From Frankiaceae bacterium (GTDB lineage: Bacteria > Actinomycetota > Actinomycetes > Frankiales > Frankiaceae): DNA of 7,460 nt. Both the position numbers and the translations under genes were made by a program. The notes beneath the pieces were generated by a model that was not told the DNA's origin, did no database searches, and was given only the letters and a program-made list of their open reading frames with translations. The stretch covers positions 1-7,460 of the forward strand of contig JAVEDQ010000457.1 of the NCBI GenBank assembly GCA_030840885.1, written 5' to 3'. Shown here in pieces: positions 1-6,087 of this stretch. How positions within the stretch are numbered: position 1 is the stretch's first letter; each line of letters opens with the position of its first letter.

Positions 1-29
1 TCGCTCTGCTGGCGGGACATTCGAGCGGG

Positions 30-920
30 TTGTCCCCGCGTCGGGCCGCCGGCCAGCTTGGAACCGCGAAGTGGGAGGCCTTTCCCGACCATGTGGCCCT
101 TCTCGACCGGGAAGGAGAGCTGGTCTCGGTCAACGAGGCCTGGCGTCGCTTCGCTCTGGAGAACGGGGGAACTGCTGCGGCCGGTCTCGGAACGAACTAC
201 TTGCACATCTGCGAAGTGGCTGCGGCGGAAGGCGAACCGGGGGCAGCGGAGGCGGCGGAGCTGGTCCGGCGGGCGCTCGACGGCATCCCCCCGGATCGCA
301 AGCTCTACTACACGTGCCCGGCCGATCGCTGCTTCAGCCTGCAAGCCATCCCGATCCCGGGACGACACAGCGGTGCGCTCGTCGTGCACCGCGATGTCAC
401 GGCGGACCGGCACGACGTGCACCGCTGGCGACATCAAGCCCTGCACGATTCGCTGACCGGATTGCCCAACCGTGCCCTGCTCGAAGATCGGCTGGAGCAC
501 GCCGTCGCCGGGGCCGCCCGGAACCCGGACTCGGTCGCCGTGCTGTTCGCAGATCTCGACGCGTTCAAGTCGGTCAACGACACCTTCGGCCATGCTGCCG
601 GCGACCGCGTGCTCGTCGAGGCCGCCGCAAGGATGGCTGCAAGCGTCCGGGCCGGTGACACCGTCGGCCGCTGGGGCGGCGACGAGTTCCTGGTGATAGG
701 GGAACAACTCGACAGCGTCGTTGCCGTCGGCGAGCTGGTCGAACGTGTCGAGGCCAGCCTGGGGCCGCCCATCGACATCGGCGGCCTCGAGGTTTCGGTG
801 GGACTCACCGTGGGCGTGGCGCAGGCGAAACCGGGTCAGTCGCCCGAGGAACTGATCGGCAGAGCGGACCAGTCGCTGCAGCGTCTCCGGCAAACCCGTC
901 ACCTGTCGAGCGCTCGATGA
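30..920 (+). CDS. PAS-GGDEF diguanylate cyclase (5' end possibly outside window)
   Basis: Predicted diguanylate cyclase that makes c-di-GMP from two GTP; no membrane segment is visible, so it is probably cytosolic. Residues about 15-125 look like a PAS sensor domain (DHVALLDREGELVSVNEAWRRF is the typical opening). The GGDEF domain starts at HDSLTGLPNRALL (about 139) and runs to the end. It has the metal-binding FADLD stretch, an intact GGDEF signature at 216-220, and an RxxD inhibitory site (RAGD, 207-210) exactly five residues before it, so product feedback inhibition is expected. The usual closing ADxAMYxAK is altered to ADQSLQRLR. The TTG at 30 is the only start codon visible in frame and has no well-spaced ribosome site. 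The frame is open back to the window edge, so the true start may lie upstream. The stop overlaps the next gene's ATG (ATGA), which suggests translational coupling with the RsbW-like kinase. Confidence 0.9.
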   Translation: MSPRRAAGQLGTAKWEAFPDHVALLDREGELVSVNEAWRRFALENGGTAAAGLGTNYLHICEVAAAEGEPGAAEAAELVRRALDGIPPDRKLYYTCPADRCFSLQAIPIPGRHSGALVVHRDVTADRHDVHRWRHQALHDSLTGLPNRALLEDRLEHAVAGAARNPDSVAVLFADLDAFKSVNDTFGHAAGDRVLVEAAARMAASVRAGDTVGRWGGDEFLVIGEQLDSVVAVGELVERVEASLGPPIDIGGLEVSVGLTVGVAQAKPGQSPEELIGRADQSLQRLRQTRHLSSAR

Positions 921-1327
921 CCCAGGTCCAGCAGCCGGCGTCCGACGAGGTCCGGTGCATCGCCGAGCGGCGCGTGCTTCCGCAAAGCCACCGGAGCCCC
1001 GCCCAGGGCCGACAGATGGTCCGCGACGTCCTTGGGGACCGACCCGGCGAGCTCGTCGAAACCGTCGAGATCCTGACCAGCGAACTCGTCACCAACGCAG
1101 TTCTGCACGCCCGCTCGATGCCGATCCTGCACGTCCAAGCAACGGCCCGCGCGATACGGGTCGCCGTCGACGACACCTCCTTCCACCCGCCCCAGCCGCG
1201 GGATGCGCCAGGCTTCTCTGAGAGCGGCCGCGGACTTCTTCTGGTCAACGCGCTTGCCTCCTCCTGGGGCTGGAACCGCACCCGCACCGGGAAGGCCGTG
1301 TGGTTCGAAGTGCACATCCCCACCTGA
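917..1327 (+). CDS. RsbW-like ATP-binding serine kinase / anti-sigma factor
   Basis: Single-domain GHKL ATPase of the HATPase_c_2 (RsbW/SpoIIAB-like) group, 136 residues, the usual size. The N box is ELVTNAVLHA (56-65, with Asn60 the expected Mg-binding residue). The first G region is VAVDDTS (82-88) and the second is GRGLLLVNALASSWG (104-118), followed by GKAVWFEV near the end. These are the standard motifs of the many small actinobacterial kinases that phosphorylate a STAS-domain antagonist and/or bind a sigma factor. No sigma factor gene is in view. The start is fixed by the ATGA overlap with the diguanylate cyclase stop, so the two are almost certainly co-transcribed and translationally coupled. 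A natural partner would be the STAS protein at 2302-2868, but that protein lacks the expected phospho-serine, so the real partner may be elsewhere. Confidence 0.88.
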   Translation: MTQVQQPASDEVRCIAERRVLPQSHRSPAQGRQMVRDVLGDRPGELVETVEILTSELVTNAVLHARSMPILHVQATARAIRVAVDDTSFHPPQPRDAPGFSESGRGLLLVNALASSWGWNRTRTGKAVWFEVHIPT

Positions 1328-1359
1328 CCGTCGTGCCGAAGGCCAGGTAGCACGAACGG
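1328..1359 (+). terminator. Hairpin right after the RsbW-like gene
   Basis: Directly after the stop codon, CCGTCGTGC (1328-1336) can pair with GCACGA-(A)-CGG (1350-1359). This gives a nine-pair stem with one bulged A and a 13-nt loop. No T-run follows, so it is not a classical intrinsic terminator. It could mark the transcript end, stabilise the mRNA 3' end, or be chance pairing in GC-rich DNA. Confidence 0.3.
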
Positions 1360-1462
1360 TAGATACAGCGCCGGCGGGTAACAGGATCGCTACCCCAGGA
1401 ACCCTTGCGGCAGACAGCCTGCCCGCGTAATTTGCACCGGGTCGTCGTCGACGGCGCGCCGC

Positions 1463-1495
1463 GGGCCAAAGAGGGTGCCTCCAGCGGTGGCGAGG
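1463..1495 (+). promoter_or_regulatory. Possible ANTAR-type double hexaloop RNA element overlapping the ribosome site
   Basis: Two adjacent small hairpins can be drawn, each with a six-base loop that has A at position 1 and G at position 4, the signature of ANTAR-protein RNA targets. The first has loop AAAGAG (1468-1473) with closing pairs C1467-G1474, C1466-G1475 and a wobble. The second has loop AGCGGT (1483-1488) with stem CCTCC (1478-1482) pairing to GG-(CG)-AGG (1489-1495). The second stem would bury the GAGG (1492-1495) that is the best ribosome site for the GAF-ANTAR gene. The stems are imperfect and share bases 1478-1479, so this is only a candidate. Confidence 0.25.
1492..1495 (+). 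promoter_or_regulatory. Ribosome binding site deciding the GAF-ANTAR start
   Basis: GAGG lies nine bases before the GTG at 1505. The earlier in-frame GTG at 1475 has AGAGG directly abutting it with no spacer, and the GTG at 1487 has GAGG 12 bases away, so both are less favourable. This supports translation from 1505. Confidence 0.5.
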
Positions 1496-1504
1496 TCGAC
1501 GGTA

Positions 1505-2230
1505 GTGAAGGATCTCGTGTCGACCGACCGCACCACCGAGAGGGCCGAGACTCGGCCCGATCCCGATCTGCTCGCTGAGCTTGCCCGCCAGATGGGTTCC
1601 GAGTCCCACCTCGACGCTGTCTGGGACCGCGTCGTGCAGGCCTGTGTCGTGCAGATCGACGGGGCCGAGCAGGCCGGCATCACGCTGCTGACCGGGAACT
1701 CGGTGTCCACTCCGGCCGCTACCGACGAACTGGTCCGCGTCATCGACAGGCATCAGTACGCCACTCGTGAAGGGCCGTGCCTGACCGCGGCCCTTGAGCA
1801 CCAGGCCGTCGTCACCGCCCCGGACCTGACCACCGACACCCGCTGGCCCAAATTCAGCGCTGCCGTCACCGGATTGGGGGTGCGCTCCATGCTGTCGTTC
1901 CAGCTCTACACCGACACCGACACCATCGGGGGCCTGAACATCTACGCCAGCCAGCCCGACGCGTTCAGCGACGACTCGGTCCACACCGGGACCTTGTTGG
2001 CGGCGCACGCAGCGGTGGCTGTCGCCGCGGCAACCCACAGCGAGCACCTGCGGATCGCCCTCGCCTCCCGGGACACGATCGGTCAGGCGAAGGGCATTCT
2101 GATGGAGCGATACAAAATCACGGCGAATCATGCTTTCGACCTGCTGATCCTCGCTTCGCAGCAAACGCATCGCAAGCTGAAGGACGTCGCTGCCGAACTC
2201 GCCGCCTCGGGCGAGCTGACCGTGGGCTGA
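1505..2230 (+). CDS. GAF-ANTAR domain RNA-binding antiterminator/regulator
   Basis: Two-domain regulator of 241 residues from the chosen GTG (251 if read from GTG 1475). Residues about 22-172 form a GAF sensor domain with the family-typical HQYATREGPCLTAAL (83-97), DTRWPKF (111-117) and RSMLSFQL (127-134). Residues about 183-236 form an ANTAR domain, with the hallmark IGQAKGILMERYKIT (192-206) and the third-helix SQQTHRKLKDVA. ANTAR proteins bind paired hexaloop hairpins in nascent or messenger RNA and change transcription termination or translation. The GAF domain presumably senses a small ligand or redox state and controls RNA binding. No transmembrane segment is present. The gene lies 177 bases after the RsbW-like gene on the same strand, so it may share a transcript or have its own promoter. 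Candidate hexaloop hairpins lie just ahead of it, which would fit autoregulation. Confidence 0.9.
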   Translation: MKDLVSTDRTTERAETRPDPDLLAELARQMGSESHLDAVWDRVVQACVVQIDGAEQAGITLLTGNSVSTPAATDELVRVIDRHQYATREGPCLTAALEHQAVVTAPDLTTDTRWPKFSAAVTGLGVRSMLSFQLYTDTDTIGGLNIYASQPDAFSDDSVHTGTLLAAHAAVAVAAATHSEHLRIALASRDTIGQAKGILMERYKITANHAFDLLILASQQTHRKLKDVAAELAASGELTVG

Positions 2231-2252
2231 TCAGATTGCACCGGCACGACTC

Positions 2253-2271
2253 CGACGCAAACCGATCGTCG
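2253..2271 (+). terminator. Weak hairpin after the GAF-ANTAR gene
   Basis: CGACG (2253-2257) and CGTCG (2267-2271) form a five-pair stem with a nine-base loop, 22 bases after the GAF-ANTAR stop. A short TTT follows at 2276-2278. The stem is too short to call a confident terminator. Confidence 0.2.
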
Positions 2272-2301
2272 CCTGTTTCATAGCCAAGACGGGTGTCGAC
2301 C

Positions 2302-2868
2302 ATGGACACAAGCCTGGAACTCTCGGACGGGTTCATCCTGTCGGGGCTCGGCATCAGGCAGTTGGAGTTGCGTTACCTGACCCTCGGTGGACACGGCACC
2401 CTCGAGGAGCTTCTCGGACACATCGACGGTTCCGTGTGCCCGGATGAGCACGACCACAACGTCATCGCCCAAGCGCTGAACGAGGCATTCCTCGAGCAGG
2501 GTCAAGACCCTGCCGTGGCCTACCGCAACCTCTTTCGCCTTAATGATCGAGCTTCAACCGCAGCTGGTGCCGAGGTCCTCCTTCGCCAGCAGCATGGCAG
2601 TTCGGTTGTCGTCGTTTCGGGCGAGATGGACGCAGCCGTGTTGCCAACGCTTTGGTCGGCTCTCGTCGAGGCGTGCATGGACACGCCGAGCCACGTCTAC
2701 GTCGACTTCGACGAGGTCACCTTCTGCGGCGCCGACACGCTGGGCCTGCTCGCCACTACCGCAGCCCGGCTCAGAGCCAGTGGTCGCCAATTGGTCATTC
2801 GCGGCGTTCGACCACGGCAGGTCCAAATCTTTCACCTCTGTGGCCTGGAGCATCTTCTGGGCGAATAG
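2302..2868 (+). CDS. STAS-domain protein (anti-sigma antagonist-like) with helical N-terminal domain
   Basis: 188-residue protein from ATG 2302; GTG 2293 in the same frame would add three residues. Neither start has a strong ribosome site. Residues about 8-75 are a helical segment (GIRQLELRYLTLGGHGTLEELLGHIDG, then DEHDHNVIAQALNEAFLEQG). It resembles a small helical module common in actinobacterial signalling proteins; this is recalled, not searched. Residues about 95-187 form a STAS fold: VVVVSGEMDAA, then VYVDFDEVTFCGADTLGLLATTAARLRASGRQLVIRGV, then IFHLCGLEHLL. In SpoIIAA/RsbV-type antagonists the FxDS(S/T)GL loop carries the serine that the RsbW kinase phosphorylates. Here that loop reads FCGADTLGLL (141-150), with Ala144 and Asp145 where the serine and its neighbour belong. 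It may therefore be a constitutive or structural partner rather than a switchable antagonist. It follows the GAF-ANTAR gene by 71 bases on the same strand and converges with the MFS gene. Confidence 0.8.
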   Translation: MDTSLELSDGFILSGLGIRQLELRYLTLGGHGTLEELLGHIDGSVCPDEHDHNVIAQALNEAFLEQGQDPAVAYRNLFRLNDRASTAAGAEVLLRQQHGSSVVVVSGEMDAAVLPTLWSALVEACMDTPSHVYVDFDEVTFCGADTLGLLATTAARLRASGRQLVIRGVRPRQVQIFHLCGLEHLLGE

Positions 2869-2926
2869 GAACCAGAGCTCGCAACAGGGGCTCCGGGTCG
2901 GCGATGTCGTGCGGGCGCCACCTCGG

Positions 2927-4477
2927 TCAGTGCATGTGCATCCCGCCGGCCCCGGCTTCGATGCGGACTGCCGGCATGCGCCAGAACGCGACGACGGCAA
3001 ACGCGCCCGCGAGGATGGCGGCCGCGGCGAACCCGCGGGAGACGGCCTGGACCGCACCAACGGCGTCGGTCAGGTCTCCGGCGGTGCTGGCGACCGCGGA
3101 AAGGACTGCGACCCCGAGGGCCGCCCCGACCTCGTGGCCGGTCATCAGGAAGCCGGACGCCGTGCCGGCGTGCTGCGGCGGGATGCCGTGCATGGCCGTG
3201 ATCGACACGGACACGAACACCAGCCCGAGTCCGAGGCCGAGCAGCAGCAGGCCAGGCAGCAGTCCGCCCGCGTAGCTGGAGGTCGCGTCTGCGGTCGCGA
3301 GCAGCACGGCGGCGCCGGCGGCGAGCGCCATACCGGTCGTGGCGACCAGCCGCGGAGCCAGGTGTCCCAGCGCCTTGGACGCGATGTGCGTGCCGACGCC
3401 CAGCGCGAGCGCCATGGGCAGGAAGGCCAGGCCTGCCTGCAGGGCAGAGAAACCGAGGACCGTCTGCATGAGGATCGAGAGCAGGTAGACGGCCGCAACC
3501 AGCAGGCCGGTAATGCCGAGCATGACGGTGGTGCCGGAGACCAGCGTCTGGATCTTCCAGGTTTGCGGTGGCAGCAGCGGCCGCGCGACGCGCGTCTCGA
3601 TGCGGGCGAACGCGCTCAGGAGGACGGCCGAGACGGCCAGGGCGAGCAGGGTGCGGACGGACAGCCAGCCGTGCGCGGTAGACCCGCCGATGGCGTACAT
3701 GAGGGCGCCGAGCCCGGCGATGGCGGTGGCGGCGCCGGGCAGGTCGAACTGCGACAGCCCGGCCGGCGTGGCGGTCTCGCGGGGTAGCACGTGCATCCCG
3801 ACGATCAGGGCGACCGCACCGATCGGGACGTTGACCCAGAAGATGAGCTGCCAGCCGGCCCAGGTCGTCAGCGCTCCGCCGAGCAGGACGCCCGCGGCGA
3901 CGGACAAGCTCCCGACCGCTCCCCACAGGGCGAGGCCCTTGGCTCGCTGCTTGCCCGAGTAGGTCGTCATGATCAGCGACAGCGCGGCCGGGGTCATGAG
4001 CGCGGCCCCGAGACCTTGCGCGGCGCGGGCGGCGACGAGCTCACCGGCGCCGCCGGCGAAGCCGGACAGCAGCGACGCGGTCGTGAACACCGTCATCCCG
4101 GCCAGGAACACGCGGCGCCGAGGCAGCAGGTCGGCGATGCGCCCCCCGAGCAGCAGCCCTCCGCCGGAGGTGAGCAGGTACGCGGTGACGAGCCACGGCA
4201 GGTCGGTGCTGGACAGGTTCAGCGACCGACCGATTGTCGGCAGGGCGGCATTGACCACGCTGATGTCGAGGACGACGAGGACCTGCGCGACGAGGGCCAG
4301 GGCCATGACGGCCCAGGACCGATGCGGCTCGGTGTCGGGTGGCTGGGCCTCGGGCTGCTGGGCGTCGGGCGGCGCCTCGGGCCGCCGGTGCAGTCGCTGC
4401 AACCGGTGCGCACGGGCTGTTGCCTGTGGCGGTATTGCTGCGGGCTGGGTGGTGGGGACGGGTTCGATGAGGCTCAT
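2927..4477 (-). CDS. DHA2-family (14-helix) MFS drug exporter
   Basis: 516-residue inner-membrane transporter of the EmrB/QacA (DHA2) type, probably exporting a drug-like compound by proton antiport. An unusual Pro- and Arg-rich cytosolic tail of about 53 residues precedes the first helix. The first helix carries the family D1 motif LDISVVNAALP (70-80, Asp71). Motif A is GGRIADLLPRRR (111-122). Motif C should read GPxxGG but is GVLLGG (196-201), so the proline is missing. The stretch WVNVPIGAVALIVG after it is typical of DHA2 proteins. About 14 hydrophobic segments follow in order to the C-terminal MHMH. The ATG at 4477 was chosen because AGGAG lies five bases ahead and the upstream extension is non-membrane, compositionally odd sequence. 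It lies 67 bases downstream of the hydrolase gene on the same strand and is very likely the last gene of that transcript. Confidence 0.92.
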   Translation of the reverse strand: MSLIEPVPTTQPAAIPPQATARAHRLQRLHRRPEAPPDAQQPEAQPPDTEPHRSWAVMALALVAQVLVVLDISVVNAALPTIGRSLNLSSTDLPWLVTAYLLTSGGGLLLGGRIADLLPRRRVFLAGMTVFTTASLLSGFAGGAGELVAARAAQGLGAALMTPAALSLIMTTYSGKQRAKGLALWGAVGSLSVAAGVLLGGALTTWAGWQLIFWVNVPIGAVALIVGMHVLPRETATPAGLSQFDLPGAATAIAGLGALMYAIGGSTAHGWLSVRTLLALAVSAVLLSAFARIETRVARPLLPPQTWKIQTLVSGTTVMLGITGLLVAAVYLLSILMQTVLGFSALQAGLAFLPMALALGVGTHIASKALGHLAPRLVATTGMALAAGAAVLLATADATSSYAGGLLPGLLLLGLGLGLVFVSVSITAMHGIPPQHAGTASGFLMTGHEVGAALGVAVLSAVASTAGDLTDAVGAVQAVSRGFAAAAILAGAFAVVAFWRMPAVRIEAGAGGMHMH

Positions 4478-4482
4478 GACGG

Positions 4483-4487
4483 CTCCT
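4483..4487 (-). promoter_or_regulatory. Ribosome binding site deciding the MFS start
   Basis: On the minus strand this reads AGGAG, five bases before ATG 4477. The same frame is open for 56 more codons upstream (to 4645), overlapping the hydrolase 3' end. This site argues for the shorter protein. Confidence 0.75.
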
Positions 4488-4544
4488 GGACGGTGAGGAC
4501 GGGTGTGGCAATCGGGTTGGGTGGGTTCTGGGGGCACGGCCTCG

Positions 4545-5927
4545 TCATGGCGCCCCGACGGCTGCGCCGGTGCGAGCCGCTCGGACGACGTCGGTGATGG
4601 CGGCGACGGAGCTCGGGTAGCTCGCCGGGTGGTCGAGCAGACCACCGTGGCTGCTGCGAACGGTGCGCTGGTCGGCGTTGCGCGACAGGGCGGCCAGTTG
4701 CTGTTGCGCGGCCGCCCAGCCGGGCGTGTCGGCGAGGGTGTCGGTGGCGGAGACGACCACGAGCGGTTTGCTGCCGAACGAGGTCAGCGCCTGGGCTTGC
4801 GTGAACGAGCGTCGGTACGTCGACACCTCGTCGCTAGCACCTCGCGCATCGCGCGGCCTCGTCGCGAAGGCGCCGGCCTGCTTGCCGGCCTGGCCGGGCA
4901 CCTCGTTGGCGGACAGCGCCGGTATGACCTGGCCGAGGCCGAGCCGGGCGAGCGACGGGGCGACGCCGTAGAGGCGGGTGAGCATCGCGTACACACCTTC
5001 GTAGGCAGGCAGGACCGTGAACTGGTGCGGACTGGCTGAGTCCAGCAGGACCAGGCCAGCGACCTGATCGGGGTAGCGGGCGGCGAAGGTCAGCGCGTAG
5101 ACCCCGCCGACCGAGTGCCCCGCCAGGACGTACGGGCCGTGCTCGCCGGCGACGTCCAGGAGCCGGTGCAGGTCGGTGACCACCGCCTGGCTGTCCTGCG
5201 GGCCCGATGCCTCGTCGCTCCAGCCCGTGCCGGCACGGTCGTACGCGCAGACGCGGGTCGTGCCGGAGACCGCGCCGGCGATCGGCGCCCACAGCGGCGA
5301 GCTGCCCCCCAGGCCGCTCTCCAGAACCACCGTCGGACCCCCCGTTCCGGTGCAGGTCATGTGCAGGCGGTGGCCGCCGACGTCGTACAGCGCACCGGTC
5401 ATGCCCTCGGTGGCGGCGTCCCGGGTCAGCGCGATGTTCTCGACCAGGGCGCCGAGCGAGGCCAAGGCCAGCGCACCGAAGACCGGGTACAGCAGCCACC
5501 GGGTACGGCCGGGCATCGAGGAGCGCGCGTGGAGCACGGACCAGACGACGACACCCAACAGCGCCGGCGGCCAGACCCAGGTCGCGGCGGTCATGCCGTC
5601 GTTCCCGGGCGCGATGCCGATCAGGAGCAGGCCGGCCACTGCCAAAAAGGCTGCGGGCACGTACGCCCAGCGTTGCGGTGAGCTGGTCATGCGGCTGGTG
5701 AGGGCGGCGAGCACGAACCAGCCGGCGGCGAACGCGAGGAGCGCGACGCCCGTGGTGACGTGCTCGTTGGCACCGGGGAAGACGCCGAGCGTCAGCGCCG
5801 CAGCGCCGAGGGCTCCCACGGCGAGGGCGCCGAGAACGATGCGGACGAACGGCCCGTTCGGTGTCGTGCCGAGGTGCGGGACCGTGTCGCCGGACCCTGG
5901 CGTGGGTCGGAGGTCGGTGGTCGTCAT
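4545..5927 (-). CDS. Five-helix membrane protein fused to an alpha/beta hydrolase
   Basis: 460-residue protein in two halves. Residues about 27-165 hold five hydrophobic helices (about 28-50, 57-78, 87-106, 117-133, 144-164). Residues about 178-455 are an alpha/beta hydrolase. The region VVLESGLGGSS (200-210) is the oxyanion-loop region. AYDRAGTGWSD (228-238) is a family-typical strand and loop. AGHSVGG (269-275) is the nucleophile elbow with Ser272. SATDTLAD (393-400) probably supplies the acid, perhaps Asp396, and SSHGGLL (425-431) supplies His427. The catalytic triad thus looks intact. The substrate cannot be read from sequence; candidates are esters or lactones arriving at or crossing the membrane. 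ATG 5927 has GGAAG nine bases ahead. A start at 5996 would fall inside the upstream dyad repeat and is unlikely. The gene sits between an HD-domain gene and the MFS exporter, which suggests modification or hydrolysis coupled to export. Confidence 0.88.
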   Translation of the reverse strand: MTTTDLRPTPGSGDTVPHLGTTPNGPFVRIVLGALAVGALGAAALTLGVFPGANEHVTTGVALLAFAAGWFVLAALTSRMTSSPQRWAYVPAAFLAVAGLLLIGIAPGNDGMTAATWVWPPALLGVVVWSVLHARSSMPGRTRWLLYPVFGALALASLGALVENIALTRDAATEGMTGALYDVGGHRLHMTCTGTGGPTVVLESGLGGSSPLWAPIAGAVSGTTRVCAYDRAGTGWSDEASGPQDSQAVVTDLHRLLDVAGEHGPYVLAGHSVGGVYALTFAARYPDQVAGLVLLDSASPHQFTVLPAYEGVYAMLTRLYGVAPSLARLGLGQVIPALSANEVPGQAGKQAGAFATRPRDARGASDEVSTYRRSFTQAQALTSFGSKPLVVVSATDTLADTPGWAAAQQQLAALSRNADQRTVRSSHGGLLDHPASYPSSVAAITDVVRAARTGAAVGAP

Positions 5928-5976
5928 GAATCGCTGCTTCCTGTCGAAGGGAACGCGCTGAGACTGGTGCGCCGCA

Positions 5977-6016
5977 CCGACGCTCGCCCCGGTCATTCGG
6001 CCGGGTTGCGGCGTGG
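5977..6016. repeat. Dyad repeat copy 1, upstream of the hydrolase gene (putative operator)
   Basis: Contains CCGACGCTCGCCCCGGTCA (5977-5995), which matches 18 of 19 bases at 6918-6936. The similarity continues as CGgCCGGGTTGC and GTGG to 6016. Within it CCCGG (5988-5992) and CCGGG (6001-6005) form a dyad with an eight-base spacer, as in copy 2. The dyad lies about 61-78 bases upstream of the hydrolase start, a position that suits an operator or promoter element. The binding protein is unknown; the divergent LuxR-type regulator is one candidate. Confidence 0.55.
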
Positions 6017-6024
6017 TGACGACG

Positions 6025-6087
6025 GACGGCGCTCAGTCACGGGACGGCGCTCAGCCATCGAACGGTGGTCAGTCATCGAACGGCGCC
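6025..6087. repeat. 18-bp tandem repeat, three and a half units, spanning the HD gene stop codon
   Basis: Units are GACGGCGCTCAGTCACGG (6025-6042), GACGGCGCTCAGCCATCG (6043-6060) and AACGGTGGTCAGTCATCG (6061-6078), with a partial fourth AACGGCGCC (6079-6087). Read on the minus strand, each unit repeats the end of the HD gene, CGTTCGATGACTGA or a close variant, including an in-frame TGA. The gene therefore ends in the first unit, and the rest re-copies its tail into the gap before the hydrolase gene. The likely origin is replication slippage. Confidence 0.7.

Noticed and set aside
1376..1381. GGGTAA as a SigB-type -10 box ahead of the GAF-ANTAR gene
   Set aside because: No GTTT-like -35 element lies at the proper distance upstream. 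The same bases are also part of a short GGGTA-N10-TACCC inverted repeat of unclear meaning.
1452..1461. Perfect palindrome CGGCGCGCCG
   Set aside because: Short palindromes of only G and C are expected by chance at this base composition.
899..2170. Long minus-strand open frame (423 codons)
   Set aside because: It lies opposite the RsbW-like and GAF-ANTAR genes, whose products have clear family motifs. Its own translation shows no recognisable domain; it is a GC-rich shadow frame.
2275..2296. GTTT-N12-GGGTGT as a SigB-type promoter ahead of the STAS gene
   Set aside because: The spacer is shorter than the usual 14-17 bases and the -10 is not canonical. It would imply a leaderless transcript at ATG 2302, which I cannot support.
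2869..2926. Bidirectional terminator between the convergent STAS and MFS genes
   Set aside because: Only a four-pair GAGC/GCTC stem can be drawn, with no T-run on either strand.
2543..3787. Long plus-strand open frame (414 codons)
   Set aside because: It crosses from inside the STAS gene into the antisense of the MFS gene. Its product is low-complexity Arg/Gly/Gln-rich sequence without domain motifs.
4509..4525. Possible third copy of the dyad repeat ahead of the MFS gene
   Set aside because: Only the CGGGTTG part resembles the right half of the repeat. There is no left half-site and no dyad.
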